A stretch of 31,953 nt of DNA from Chrysochromulina tobinii (GCA_001275005.1 JWZX01002515.1:1-31953), one strand, 5' to 3'; positions 17,623 through 26,728 are shown, numbered from the stretch's first letter. Translations and numbers: made by a program. Notes: generated by a model not told the origin, from the letters alone.

Positions 17623-17825
17623 GGGGTCTTTGCTCTTTGGCGGTTAAGCCCGATATGGTTGCCTATCTCGGCATGTCTGGGCAAAGTTTCGCAATTGACG
17701 AAAAAAATGAGACCATGAAACACCCCGGAAGCTTCACAGATAGCGAGACTGAGAAGGATCGTGCAGTGTGGCGCTGGGGGTTACTGGGTGTAACTATCCC
17801 CAGAGGCTGCTTCTCTCACAGCTCT

Positions 17826-18506
17826 TCACTTGGGGCCGTACTTGGCCTTATGCTCTCTAAGGAGCTCCGCGTCCGCAGACCGACCGCGCGCCTCGAGGAA
17901 GCCGATCAGATCAGTCAGCGTGACGATGGGCACTACTGGCACCTTGAGCTCATCCGCAACCTGGCCGATGGCCGTGAGGTTCGAGCCGGTACCGCACTCT
18001 TCGCGGTCGAGTGCGACCACAAGGCCCGCGAGCTCGGCGCCTTGAGCGGCGACGAGGGCGGCCGACTCGCGCGCGGCCGTGCCCGCGGTGATCACGTCGT
18101 CGATGATGAGTGCGCGGCCGATGAGTGGTGAGCCGACGATGACGCCGCCCTCACCGTGGTCCTTGGCCTCCTTGCGGTTGAAGCAGTACTTGGCGTCAAT
18201 GCCGTGCTCCGTGGCGAGGCACATGGACGTCGCTGCGGCGAGCGGGATTCCCTTGTACGCCGGTCCAAGCAACACGTCCCATTTCAGCTCCGGCGACTCT
18301 GCGATGGCGCGCGCGTAGTAAGAGCCCAACTTTGCCAGCCGCAGGCCCGTGTTGAAGAGGCCCGCATTGAAGAAGTACGGGCTTGAGCGGCCGCTCTTGA
18401 GTGTGAATTCGCCAAAGCGCAGGACCTCACAGTCGAGGCAGAAGCTGAGAAAGTCGTGCCGCCAGTTGCTGTCGGCTGGCGGTGCAGGAGGCATTGCCCC
18501 CGACAT
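17826..18506 (-). CDS. Orotate phosphoribosyltransferase, stand-alone
   Basis: This 226-residue enzyme transfers phosphoribose from PRPP to orotate to make OMP in pyrimidine synthesis. The substrate segment [13 protein letters not shown] (34-46), the mobile catalytic loop K-D-H-G-E-G-G (115-121) and the PRPP-binding loop D-D-V-I-T-A-G-T-A (136-144) are all intact. Similarity is strong to bacterial PyrE and fungal URA5, including overall length. In animals and plants OPRT is fused to OMP decarboxylase, and some algae and stramenopiles have the reverse fusion; here neither side has a decarboxylase domain. No N-terminal targeting peptide is seen, so a cytosolic location is likely. The start at 18506 is the natural ATG. 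The gene is divergent from Lifeguard-4, with 160 bp between starts. Confidence 0.95.
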   Translation of the reverse strand: MSGAMPPAPPADSNWRHDFLSFCLDCEVLRFGEFTLKSGRSSPYFFNAGLFNTGLRLAKLGSYYARAIAESPELKWDVLLGPAYKGIPLAAATSMCLATEHGIDAKYCFNRKEAKDHGEGGVIVGSPLIGRALIIDDVITAGTAARESAALVAAQGAELAGLVVALDREECGTGSNLTAIGQVADELKVPVVPIVTLTDLIGFLEARGRSADAELLREHKAKYGPK

Positions 18507-18666
18507 CCCTGATATCGATAAAAACTTCGGCGGCTCTTGTCGAAACTATTTTCATCAGTTCCCTCAACACATCCTGGCCCCTCCACTCAAGTCTCGTCTG
18601 CTTCATTCTGACGAAATCCAAACATCTTGCAACCCCGCCACCCTGGACGTACATAAGACGAAGCCC

Positions 18667-19478
18667 ATGCACGGCGTGCACATGGCGGGACCTCACGGCA
18701 CGTCGGCCTTGAAGCCCGCCGACCATGACAACGAGGACCAGATGCGCACCGGTTTGCCTATCTACCAGGCTCTGACGTTGATGACCAGATGCGCACCGGA
18801 TTGCCCGTCTACCAGGGCTCAGCGATTGTCAAGGCCGGGTTCATCAGGAAGGTGTACAGCATCCTCGCCCTCCAGCTACTGATGACCATGATGGGCTCCG
18901 CCCTCTTCATGTTCCACGAGCCCACGCGGATGCTCGTGCTCACCAGCCCAAACATGATGATGACGGCCACACTGCTTCCCTTTGGCTTCTTGCTCGCCCT
19001 CTTCTGCTACAAGGACAAGCACCCAGTAAACATGGCGCTGCTCGGCGGCTTCACGCTCTGCATGTCGTACAGCGTCGGCGTCGTATGCGCCGTGTACTAC
19101 CAGACGGGCTACGGCATCGTCGTCTTCCAGGCGCTCATCCTGACCTCGGCTGTGTTTGTGGCCCTCACAACGTACACTTTCGTGACGAAGAGGGACTTCA
19201 GCTTTCTCGGCGCCGGACTCTTCTCCGCACTCTTCATTCTGATCATCTGGAGCATCCTTAACTCCCTCTTCGACTTCGGAGCGGGCAGCCGGATGGTGTT
19301 TGCGCTCCTGGGCGCCCTTCTCTTCTGTGGGTACATCCTGTTCGACACATCGATGATCTTGCACCACTGCGGCCCCGACGACTACATCATGGCCGCCATC
19401 GCCCTCTACCTCGACCTCATCAACCTCTTTCTGTACATGCTCGAGCTCCTGCGCATGCTTCAGGGCGGCGACAACTGA
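18667..19478 (+). CDS. TMBIM4: TMBIM4 / Lifeguard-4 (Golgi anti-apoptotic protein) with a 47-bp intron
   Basis: The gene encodes a seven-pass membrane protein of the Bax-inhibitor-1/Lifeguard family, Ca2+-leak channels of Golgi and ER membranes. It is closest in wording to TMBIM4: F-I-R-K-V-Y-S-I-L, then K-H-P-V-N-M-A-L-L-G-G-F-T-L, K-R-D-F-S-F-L-G-A-G-L-F, L-L-F-C-G-Y-I-L-F-D-T and the last helix I-A-L-Y-L-D-L-I-N-L-F-L-Y-M-L. The spliced model is exon 1 at 18667-18768 (34 codons) and exon 2 at 18816-19478, for 254 residues. Without splicing, translation could start at ATG 18789 and give 229 residues, still with all membrane helices. In that case the upstream ATGs would open a frame that overlaps out of phase. 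The Lifeguard identity does not depend on which model is right. Confidence 0.9.
18769..18815 (+). other. 47-bp GC-AG intron equal to one tandem-repeat unit
   Basis: A 33-bp segment (GACCAGATGCGCACCGG... to ...TCTACCAG) occurs at 18736-18768 and again, with three mismatches, at 18783-18815, 47 bp apart. The proposed donor (CAG followed by GC) lies right after copy one and the acceptor (CAG) right after copy two. Since 47 is not a multiple of three, retention would shift the frame; removal joins Y-Q to G-S-A-I-V-K in frame. Confidence 0.6.
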
Positions 19479-20209
19479 GGATCGGGCGCGGGATGCCGGG
19501 AGCTAGCACCACGAGCAACCACACACCGAACAAGCGAACATTCGAGAGTCCTCCCGTCCTCGTAGTATAACGAAAGTGTCATGGCACATGGGGATTGTCA
19601 AGTATGAACAGTCCGAAGTCTATAGAGCGACTGCGACGCCTGTGGGTGTTTTAGTGAGTGTTCCGAAAGCCAACTACGCGTTATAGAAAATGAATCACGA
19701 GACGCGGACGATATCACCACCGGGACCCGGCGCCGCGGACCGTATAGCCCCCCGGCACGACCCGGCCGGCGCGTCGCGACCCCGGCACCGGGTTGGCACC
19801 GCGCCCGTATACGGGGAGATAGACCTGGTTGCACGGCACGCCTTCGAGACGCCGGAGGCTAGCGTCTTGAAGGCTTCTTGAAGGCTAGCGGGATAATAGC
19901 GGGATCTCGTGTCTGTCACATCCCCCGGCTATCCCCGCCGGCCTAGCGGCCTTGCTGCGCCCTGAACCCTTGACATCACCATGCCCCTTGTGATCAGTAG
20001 TGTCGCGTGCGCTAGCGTAGCGTGCGCCGTTCCCCGCTCCCCCCCTCGAACGCTTATCGAACGCTACGGTTCGTTGGTTCCCGCGGCGCCCCGTCGCACC
20101 GGTGTGCACTGGGAATCCTCCAGAATCCTCTGTCATTCGAGCTTCGAGGTCTGTTTGAGACCCGTCTTCACCGTATCTTCACCGCGCGCCCTAAGCGCCC
20201 CCTCTACGC
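19479..20209. other. Gene-free convergent region
   Basis: These 731 bp lie between the 3' ends of Lifeguard-4 (+) and the CtIP-like gene (-). No coding frame with recognisable content, tRNA or other RNA is apparent. The region is GC-rich in the middle (about 19715-19830) and has a small local repeat (GAAGGCTTCTTGAAGGCTAGCGGGATAATAGCGGGAT type) at about 19868-19905. Confidence 0.5.
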
Positions 20210-21106
20210 TCAGAACGAGCGACGCCCGCCCGAACGCTGCCCGTTGACGCCCGCGAAGCAGCTCTCGTCGATGGCGACGCGCTCCACGAACGGGTTGGCG
20301 GCGTGTGACTCGACCTCCTCAACAGCCGATCGGACGCCATCGCCGTCGGTGAACGACATCGCCCAGAAGGAGTCCGGCGTCGCTGGCGCGGCATGAAGGC
20401 GGTGACGGCCCATGGGCTGCAAGGCGTGCTCGCATTTGGTGGCGATGCCGGTGGCGGCGAACCACGCCTCACATGCACGACACGTGTGCACCGGCAGCTG
20501 GCCGCACTCGAGTTGGTCGGAAGGTGGCGGTGGTGGCATGCTTCGCGGACGCATAGACCGCGGTGGGAGTGGCCGCCGTGGAGGCGGGCGCGGTGGGCGC
20601 GATGACGCCTTCGCACCTTTTGGCTTGCGCCCTCCGGCGTGGGATGCTGCTGCAGCCGTCGCATCATAAGTCGCATCATGTTCTGGTTCTGGGAGTTCTG
20701 CTAGTACCGCCTCTGCCGCTGCCAATGCTTCTCCTGCAGCTGCCTCAAGCGCTGCCGCCGCCTCTGCAGCAGCTGACTCGACAGCTCCTGCGTCCTCTTC
20801 AACCGCTGGGCATACCCCCGCCGCGTCGTCGGCCGGCTCGTCCAACATGGGCTGCGAGGCAGCCAGATCGGCGTGCACAGCTTCACCGAGACTCTGCCGC
20901 CGTGCGACCTCCTTCTGCACGATGCCCAGCAGGTTGGTGTATTTGATCTTGAGCGCCTTGTGCCGCTTGGCGAGGGCTTTGTCGACTTCGCGCGCCTGGC
21001 ATAGCTTGAGATGCGTCTGAGCATGCCGCTCACGCTCGCGGCCTAGCTCGGCTACGAGCTGCTTGACAAAGGCAACGAGCGAGGCTGGGGAGTCGTGCGC
21101 CGCCAT
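20210..21106 (-). CDS. CtIP/Sae2/Ctp1-like DNA end-resection factor
   Basis: This 298-residue protein has the layout of CtIP/Sae2/Ctp1 proteins, which stimulate the Mre11 nuclease to start resection of double-strand breaks. The N-terminal 75 residues form a helix with heptad-like spacing (F-V-K-Q-L-V-A-E-L, then H-L-K-L-C-Q-A-R-E-V-D-K-A-L), like the CtIP tetramerisation region. The middle (85-200) is Ala-, Glu- and Pro-rich and probably disordered. The C-terminus has the family signature: C-R-A-C (209-212), a further Cys225, then R-H-R (234-236) and a P-x-x-F-W motif (244-248) followed by S-F. The length is close to fission-yeast Ctp1 and much shorter than human CtIP. The ATG at 21106 starts the coiled coil; earlier in-frame Met codons (21238) would add a basic leader of doubtful value. 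Confidence 0.75.
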   Translation of the reverse strand: MAAHDSPASLVAFVKQLVAELGRERERHAQTHLKLCQAREVDKALAKRHKALKIKYTNLLGIVQKEVARRQSLGEAVHADLAASQPMLDEPADDAAGVCPAVEEDAGAVESAAAEAAAALEAAAGEALAAAEAVLAELPEPEHDATYDATAAAASHAGGRKPKGAKASSRPPRPPPRRPLPPRSMRPRSMPPPPPSDQLECGQLPVHTCRACEAWFAATGIATKCEHALQPMGRHRLHAAPATPDSFWAMSFTDGDGVRSAVEEVESHAANPFVERVAIDESCFAGVNGQRSGGRRSF

Positions 21107-21780
21107 GACGTCGGCGAGGCGGAGAGTCGAGCGGACGACACGCACACGCGCGCACGCGCGCGACGGAGCCGAGTGCCGCGATGGAAGACTCGAACCGGTC
21201 CGGGACCTTCGTCGTCCTGTTTTATCGGTTTTTGCCATGCACAGCCCAAGACCGAATTTCGTTGCATGCGCACAAACAGCCTCGAAGACCTCGGAAAGCG
21301 GCCCCGCCGCGGCCGAGCACATGCTGAACTTGAGCCGCTCTGAAGCGCACATGCTGAACGTGAGCCGCTCGCGGCTCTAGCGCGCGCGCCCGGCCCCGCC
21401 CTTGCTTGCCGCCACAGAACACGTCCCACGTCGGAGGTGTATCATGACGGTTGACGCGGTGTATTTAGATTTTACGCGGGTATGTTTCGAACCGCCAAGC
21501 GAAACCGCGTTTCAACGTCGAACCGACCGCACAATCATATCGAACAACCCTCCGCTCAGCACACACATCCCCATACTGCATGATACTGCGAGGAGGCACA
21601 GGAGCTGAATAAACACACGCTTCGTGCTTGTGGTTGCGCTCCGCGCCCGCTCCTTTTTACGCGCCGCTTTGAGGACACACTGTCTCTCCACGCTCTCGGT
21701 GCCCACGCACGCGTGTGCACCGTGCGCGACCATGGTGTGCGCAGACACTGCCCCCTGCCCCCCGACCACCTCCCTGCGGC
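21107..21780. other. Region between CtIP-like start and CTF-repeat gene end
   Basis: These 674 bp separate two minus-strand genes. They contain a tandem duplication of about 30 bp (unit CACATGCTGAACKTGAGCCG plus flank) at about 21316-21374. A minus-strand frame at 21512-21733 encodes a hydrophobic stretch, but it has no other support. I see no convincing gene. Confidence 0.45.
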
Positions 21781-23785
21781 TCAGCCGGCCGAGGAGCGGA
21801 GCAGCGACCGCACGCTCACCTCATTGATCTTGGGCGTGAAGGTGCACTCGGCATTGCGACTCTCCTCAACCTCCTTGCGCGTGCGCTCGAAGCGCTCGTC
21901 ACGCGCCTTATCGTGCAGCACAAAGGGCTCGGGGACGGTGTAAGGGTGCAACCGCGAAGGCGGCTCGATGAGAAAGGCCTTCTGCTCGCGCTGCTTCTGC
22001 GCCTCCGACTGCCGCTTCGCCATCTGCTTGAGCTCCATGTAGCGCCCGAGCCCGCGCACGATCAGCGGCTTGTCCTCAGCAGTCGAGGGCGTCTGCTTCA
22101 CCGTCTCGGGCGCAAACGTACAGTCCTTCATCTTGTCGGCCTCCACCTTGCGCCGGATGCGCTCGAGACGCTCCTCGCGCTCCCTCTGCTCGGTCGCGAG
22201 CCGCGCGGTGAGCGAATCGACGTGCTCCGGGTTGTGCGAGATGCGCTCGGGCGCGCTCGCGGCGAGCACGGCCGACTTGGAGTCGATCGTCGGTTTGAAT
22301 GGGCACGCGACCTGCTCGATCGACTCGCGCTTCTTTGCGAGCGTCGCCTTGAGCGCCTTGCCCGAGGCGTTCGCCGAGAGCTCCGCGTGCGTCTTCGAGC
22401 GCGCGAGCTGCGCCGAGATCGGGTCGATCTGCGGCTTGTGCGTGTACTGGGAGTAGTGCTGCTGCGCCAGCTGTGTGATCAGAGCCTCGCGCCGCTTCGC
22501 GTCGACGTACGCGAGACGCTCGGTGCGCTCGAGCTCCGACTCGTGCAGACGGGCCGAGCGCGCGGAGAGCAGGATGTCATTCGCCTCCGACGTGGTGGGC
22601 TGGAAGAGCTTCTTCTCCTCCTCGCGCTGCTGCTGCAACCGCTCCCTACGCCGCTCGTCGCTCACTTCGGCCGCACGCTGCAGGCGATTGAAGACGCCAG
22701 CCGGCAGCTCCTGCGAAGCCTCTGCCTCCTGCACGAGCCTGTGCGAGAGCGGGTTGACCGCTGGCTTAAAGGTGCATTGCTGCTCCTCGGCCTCACGCCT
22801 CTGCAGCTCCCGCTGTGCCTTGCGCTCGATCTGGAGCATTGCGTCGTGAGCGAGCCGCTCGGCGGCGCTCGAGCGGCCCGCGCCGGCCGTCGACGAGAGC
22901 TGCGACGCGTGGTGCGAGCCGAGGCGCGCCGAGAGCTCGAGCGGCATCGATGACGCCGTCTGCTGCTGCGCCGCGATCGCGAGCTGCGCGGACGTCGGGT
23001 TGATCTGCGGTGCAAAGGTCGCGTCCTCCTCCTCGGCGAGCTTGGCGCGGAGCGCACGGATGTTATCGTCCTTTTTGCGCTGCAGCTCCTCGATGCGCTC
23101 GTGGATCGGACGATTCGATGTCAGCTCGGCCGCGAGCGCCTCGGACGTCGGGTTGATGTGTGGCGTGAAGCTGTGGTTGGACAGCTCCCACCGCTCTGAC
23201 GCGACCCGCGTGCGCTCGCGCATCTCGGAGCGACGGTCCGAGTCCGCATGGAGGCGCTCTCCCGCCGCCATCTTGCGGCCCGTACCGTCGCCGCCGCCGC
23301 CGCTGCCGCCCTTGGGTGCGACGCCCTTGAGTGCGGGCGTCTTGGCGCCAGCCGAGGTCGGATTGATCTTGGGTGCGAAGGTGCACTCGGCGAGCTTCTC
23401 CCGCTCAGCCTCCATGCGCAGGAGCTCACGCTTGGCGTACGCCTCGACCCTCTGGCTGGCAAGCCGCGCGTACAGCCCATGGCCGCGCTTGTCCGCGTCC
23501 TGGTCGACCAGTCGTGCCGAGTGCTGGTTGATGGCTGGCTGGAAGGTACATGCATCAAAGCCTGTCGGCAGTGGCGTCTTGTCTTTGCCCTTGCTGCTCT
23601 CGGCGCGCGCGGCGGTCGCCTCGCCAAAGGGCCCCGCACCGCCGCCGCCACCGCCGCCGCCCACGGACAGGCGCCCAGTGGAAGGCCGCGCCGGCCGCTG
23701 CGACTGGGCAGACGCTGCACGTGGCGTGGCGCAGCTGCCGCCCGGCGCAGCCTTCTTGCCACCAAAGGCGGCCGGCGGTGGCGGC

Positions 23786-23821
<36 letters not shown>

Positions 23822-24450
23822 TGAGGCGGCTGGCCGATGGCACGATAGGGCGGCGCCGTTCGCGGCGCTGGGCTCGGGATGCCCGACCGCTGGGGCGCGG
23901 CCGACGGGCCCTCTCTCGCACCGTTGGCGCCAGCACCCAGCCTCTCGAGCTGATCCTGCGCATGAGTGCCGATGGCATCGAGCTCCGCGGCACCGAGCGC
24001 CCCAAGGCTGAGCGCCTCGGCTTCGAGCGCGGTCCGGTCACGCGCGGCCTTCTCAAGGGCCTCGTCGAGCCCCGACCGAGCGAACTTCAGCTCGCCGCCT
24101 GCGCGAGCAGGGGTGTTGGGCTTCGACTTGCGCGGGCTCTCATCTCGCGAGCGACTGAGGCCAAGCTCGGACTCGATCCGCGACGTGTGGCGCTCGAGCC
24201 GATCCTCCCATGCGATGCGTGGTGCGGCGATCGCCGCTGTAGCCTCGCGCTCGCTCAGGAGCCGCTGCACAAGTGCGATGCGCTCCATTCGTCGTTGCTC
24301 CCACGTACTGTCCTCGTCTGCTGCTGCTGCCGCCGCCGGATCTGGAGCCGGTGCGTACGAGGCCAGCTCCGTCGCGCGGCGCTCTTCGCGCTCGCGGCGC
24401 AGCGACGCGAGGATGCGCTCACGCTCGGCATGGGCGATGTCTTCCGACAT
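21781..24450 (-). CDS. Large protein with repeated C-T-F-x-P-x-I-N motifs
   Basis: The 889-residue product is unnamed as far as I can tell, though proteins with the same motif are common in flagellated protists and oomycetes. The motif [C/S]-[T/S]-F-x-P-x-I-N-x-x-S recurs about ten times from residue 300 to the end. Clear copies are C-T-F-Q-P-A-I-N, C-T-F-A-P-K-I-N, S-F-T-P-H-I-N, T-F-A-P-Q-I-N, C-T-F-K-P-A-V-N, T-H-K-P-Q-I-D, C-P-F-K-P-T-I-D, C-T-F-A-P-E-T and C-T-F-T-P-K-I-N. Between copies lie 60-80-residue helices rich in Arg and Glu (R-x-x-E-R-x-x-R-x-x-R). The N-terminal part is helical and charged, then comes a run of 16 prolines (about 214-232) and a Gly-rich run. ATG 24450 (M-S-E-D-I-A-H-A-E-R) is the first good start, and the frame is open upstream without an ATG. 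A structural or cytoskeletal role is likely but inferred. Confidence 0.8.
23773..23822. repeat. (GGC)n microsatellite encoding a proline run
   Basis: About 50 bp of GGC repeats on the plus strand encode 16 consecutive prolines on the minus strand within the CTF-repeat protein. Such tracts vary in length between alleles and are hard to assemble. A smaller CCG/CCACCG tract at about 23641-23665 encodes a glycine run. Confidence 0.9.
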
Positions 24451-24620
24451 GATTCTCAATGCCGACTTCGGCGGGTTGCTCCATGTGGACCGCAAAATGC
24501 CAAAACGACGCGATTCAGGAGAGGAGAGAGGTGACGAAGTACATGTAACCTCCGCGCTTTCAGCAGTTCCGCCGCGCGTCCACTCTCCCGAGAAAAGTTC
24601 TTCCGGATTTTGCCACAAAG
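24451..24620. promoter_or_regulatory. Putative bidirectional promoter (CTF-repeat protein / deformylase)
   Basis: Only 170 bp separate the divergent starts of the CTF-repeat gene (24450, minus) and the deformylase gene (24621, plus). No TATA box is seen. Confidence 0.45.
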
Positions 24621-25199
24621 ATGTCTGTCGGCAAGCGCTTCCGGCTCCACCTCGATGGCGCGAGCGTGCTGCGACAAGTTTGCGAGCCCGTACGACGCTC
24701 GCAGCTGGCGTCCGTATCGCCTTTGCTCGGCGAGATGACGCGCATGCTCACGCTGCACAAGGGCCAGGGCCTTGCCGCGCCACAGCTTGGCGTGTCTTTG
24801 CGTCTCTTCATGCTCGCGCCCGAGCGGCGAAATGGGCGACCGTTGGTGGTGCTCAACCCGCGCGTGCTGCGCACTTCACGCGCGTACGGGGTCGATTGGG
24901 AGGCGTGCCTCTCCGTTCCTGGTCACGGAGCCCTCGTTGAGCGGCCGCAGAGCGTGGAAGTGGCCTTCGATACGATGTCAGGGACCACCGTGGAGTGCGT
25001 GCTGCGAGGCGACCGCGCACGCGCCTTCCAGCATGAGTGCGACCACCTCGATGGCGTGCTGTACACGTCGCGCATGTTTGTATCGAGCTACGCGCCGTTG
25101 AGCCAGCTAGACAGCGAGGCGGAGCGTGCGAAGTTTGAGGCATTGTACCTCGATTCACGATTGGCGTGGTCAAGAGGATCGACGAGTCTAGGAGCTTAA
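24621..25199 (+). CDS. Peptide deformylase
   Basis: This 192-residue protein is a peptide deformylase, a metalloenzyme that removes the formyl group from new organelle-made proteins. All three motifs are present: G-Q-G-L-A-A-P-Q (48-55), E-A-C-L-S (94-98, usually E-G-C-L-S) and H-E-C-D-H (138-142). The metal ligands are Cys96, His138 and His142 and the catalytic base is Glu139, so it should be active despite the Gly-to-Ala change. A eukaryotic deformylase should act in plastid or mitochondrion. The start at 24621 leaves only about 12 residues before the usual fold begins (V-L-R-Q-V-C-E-P-V), with no clear transit peptide. Either a short signal is used or an upstream exon is missing. The start lies 170 bp from that of the divergent CTF-repeat gene. 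Confidence 0.93.
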   Translation: MSVGKRFRLHLDGASVLRQVCEPVRRSQLASVSPLLGEMTRMLTLHKGQGLAAPQLGVSLRLFMLAPERRNGRPLVVLNPRVLRTSRAYGVDWEACLSVPGHGALVERPQSVEVAFDTMSGTTVECVLRGDRARAFQHECDHLDGVLYTSRMFVSSYAPLSQLDSEAERAKFEALYLDSRLAWSRGSTSLGA

Positions 25200-25394
25200 A
25201 GAGTGGTCAGAGTGGACCAGGTGGCCTCGACGACGCGCGCCCGTCTCGGCCAAGACACTGTGTGCGGATGCGAAACCTTTCTTACTAATTCTACTAAACA
25301 CCGCCGCGGCGCAAACTCAAATACGCGAACGGCATACGCCTGGGCGTACACGTGTGGACGCCGCCCGTCCGAACCGAACCTGGGGCCTCTCTCC

Positions 25395-26051
25395 TCAAAC
25401 GCACGTGATATCTTCATCGGGATCGTCAGGCCTGGACGTGTTCAGTTTCGCGGCCTGGGCCGTAGCCTTGATCTTCCGGTCCACGTTGCTGCCCCAGTTC
25501 GCACCCATCGCACCGATCATGTGGTGCGTGTCGTGCCCGTATGGGTTGTTTCGTATCTCAGTCTCCTCGGCCTCATCGATCCACGAGGTCCAGTCGATGA
25601 GCACGTTTGGAAGCTTCTCGCCTACGACTAGCTTATTCCAATGGCCGAGCCCGTACTCGGCCTTCCACAGCTCGAGCTTGACCACCCTGCCCAAATGGAA
25701 CCAGCGGCTCTTGCTCGTGTGGATTCGGCGCAGCAGATGCAGCGTGACGCAATGCTTCGGGTCCTTGGCCGTGAGCTTGATTTCGCCTCCGTCCGTCATA
25801 GATACTTCCGGATTCTCGCAGCCAGGCACCGCAATTTCTATTGTCAACATCTCTTTCCTTTGAAACCATTTGATCTGAACTCCAGCTGGCACGGACGAGC
25901 GCGGTAGCGTGAGCGTGGTTGGAGCAGCTACGACCAGCGCCATTGCCTCAGCCTCGGTGTTTTCCTCCAGATCGAGTTCGTCTTGATCTCCCTCTCCCTT
26001 CTCCACCAGCTCCAGCTTGTCTTTCGAGCTCGACACTGCTCCTCGCGACAT
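25395..26051 (-). CDS. CS/p23-like domain protein
   Basis: The 218-residue product has a CS domain, the beta-sandwich fold of p23 and Sgt1 that docks on Hsp90, at about 58-165. Matching features are I-K-W-F-Q-R-K-E-M-L-T-I-E-I (60-73), the strand with E-I-K-L-T-A-K (90-96), V-V-K-L-E-L-W-K (123-130) and the W-N-K-L-V-V-G-E-K-L-P...D-W-x-x-W-I-D-E block (138-160). That last block is close in layout to the p23 and HACD3 family end. A long acidic N-terminal region (18-37, E/D-rich) precedes the domain, and the C-terminal 55 residues are polar and probably disordered. I placed the start at ATG 26051 because it leaves 197 bp to the divergent neighbour, like the other pairs. An ATG at 26216 is in frame but would leave only 32 bp. 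Confidence 0.75.
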   Translation of the reverse strand: MSRGAVSSSKDKLELVEKGEGDQDELDLEENTEAEAMALVVAAPTTLTLPRSSVPAGVQIKWFQRKEMLTIEIAVPGCENPEVSMTDGGEIKLTAKDPKHCVTLHLLRRIHTSKSRWFHLGRVVKLELWKAEYGLGHWNKLVVGEKLPNVLIDWTSWIDEAEETEIRNNPYGHDTHHMIGAMGANWGSNVDRKIKATAQAAKLNTSRPDDPDEDITCV

Positions 26052-26248
26052 CAGAACACCTGCCTTCCTCGAAGCAGAAACTTGACATATGAAATCGCAT
26101 GAGATCCCCCCGCGTCGAAATCGCAATCGCAGTCGTGTCGTAGTGTTCACCCAATACCTTCCTAAAATGTCAAGTCCAACAACTTTCGACTCTTTCGCCG
26201 CACACCGCGCCGGCATTTCGCACGTGCAGTTCTCCCCGCGGCTGGCGC
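26052..26248. promoter_or_regulatory. Putative bidirectional promoter (CS protein / small membrane protein)
   Basis: These 197 bp lie between the divergent starts of the CS-domain gene and the small membrane protein gene. The stretch is lower in GC than the flanking genes and has several TCGAAA/TTTCGA-type words. If the CS gene starts at 26216 instead, the spacer shrinks to 32 bp. Confidence 0.35.
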
Positions 26249-26728
26249 ATGGAGGTCGTCACCGATTTTCTGGCTGGGCCGATGCCCGAGGCCCTCCAGT
26301 CCTACGTTGGTGATCTGACCGTGGTCCAGTTCCTATTCGACTGGTTTCCGCTTCTGCTCGTCACTATCCTGCCGGTGATTTGCATCCCATTTGTGGCCCT
26401 CGGCATCTGCGGCACGGAGATCGAGCAGGGTGGAGATCTGAAGATGGGCGTTCGCCGCATTTTGAAGGGTGGAATGCTCGCCGTGCGTGCCGATATCCGC
26501 ATGCATCGCGAGAGCATTCACACCGTGATGCTCAAGAAGGCGGGCTTCAAGAAGGGCGGGCCACGCTGGATGCAGCCGACTTCGTCGGCGTTGGAGTCGG
26601 GCTTGGCGCGGTCCCGCGTGACGGCGGCCTGCCGTGGCTCGCCGCCAAGTGGCGGAAAGTCCAAGGATCAGTCCAAGGGCAAGGCCGAGGAGAAGGCCAT
26701 CAAGACGGGCAACGCGCGCTTCTACTAA
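26249..26728 (+). CDS. Hypothetical small single-pass membrane protein
   Basis: I do not recognise this 159-residue protein. Residues about 27-53 (F-L-F-D-W-F-P-L-L-L-V-T-I-L-P-V and on) form one strong membrane segment. A basic region follows (R-R-I-L-K-G-G, later M-L-K-K-A-G-F-K-K-G-G), so the C-terminus probably faces the cytosol or matrix. The last 55 residues are Lys/Ser/Gly-rich. A different frame over about 26575-26650 encodes a more hydrophobic sequence, so the true C-terminus could differ if a small intron exists. The gene is divergent from the CS-domain gene. Confidence 0.6.
   Translation: MEVVTDFLAGPMPEALQSYVGDLTVVQFLFDWFPLLLVTILPVICIPFVALGICGTEIEQGGDLKMGVRRILKGGMLAVRADIRMHRESIHTVMLKKAGFKKGGPRWMQPTSSALESGLARSRVTAACRGSPPSGGKSKDQSKGKAEEKAIKTGNARFY

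Noticed and set aside
21512-21769. A small minus-strand membrane protein upstream of the CTF-repeat gene's 3' end
   Set aside because: One hydrophobic stretch is the only support. The codon pattern is poor and the start of the open frame is not an ATG.
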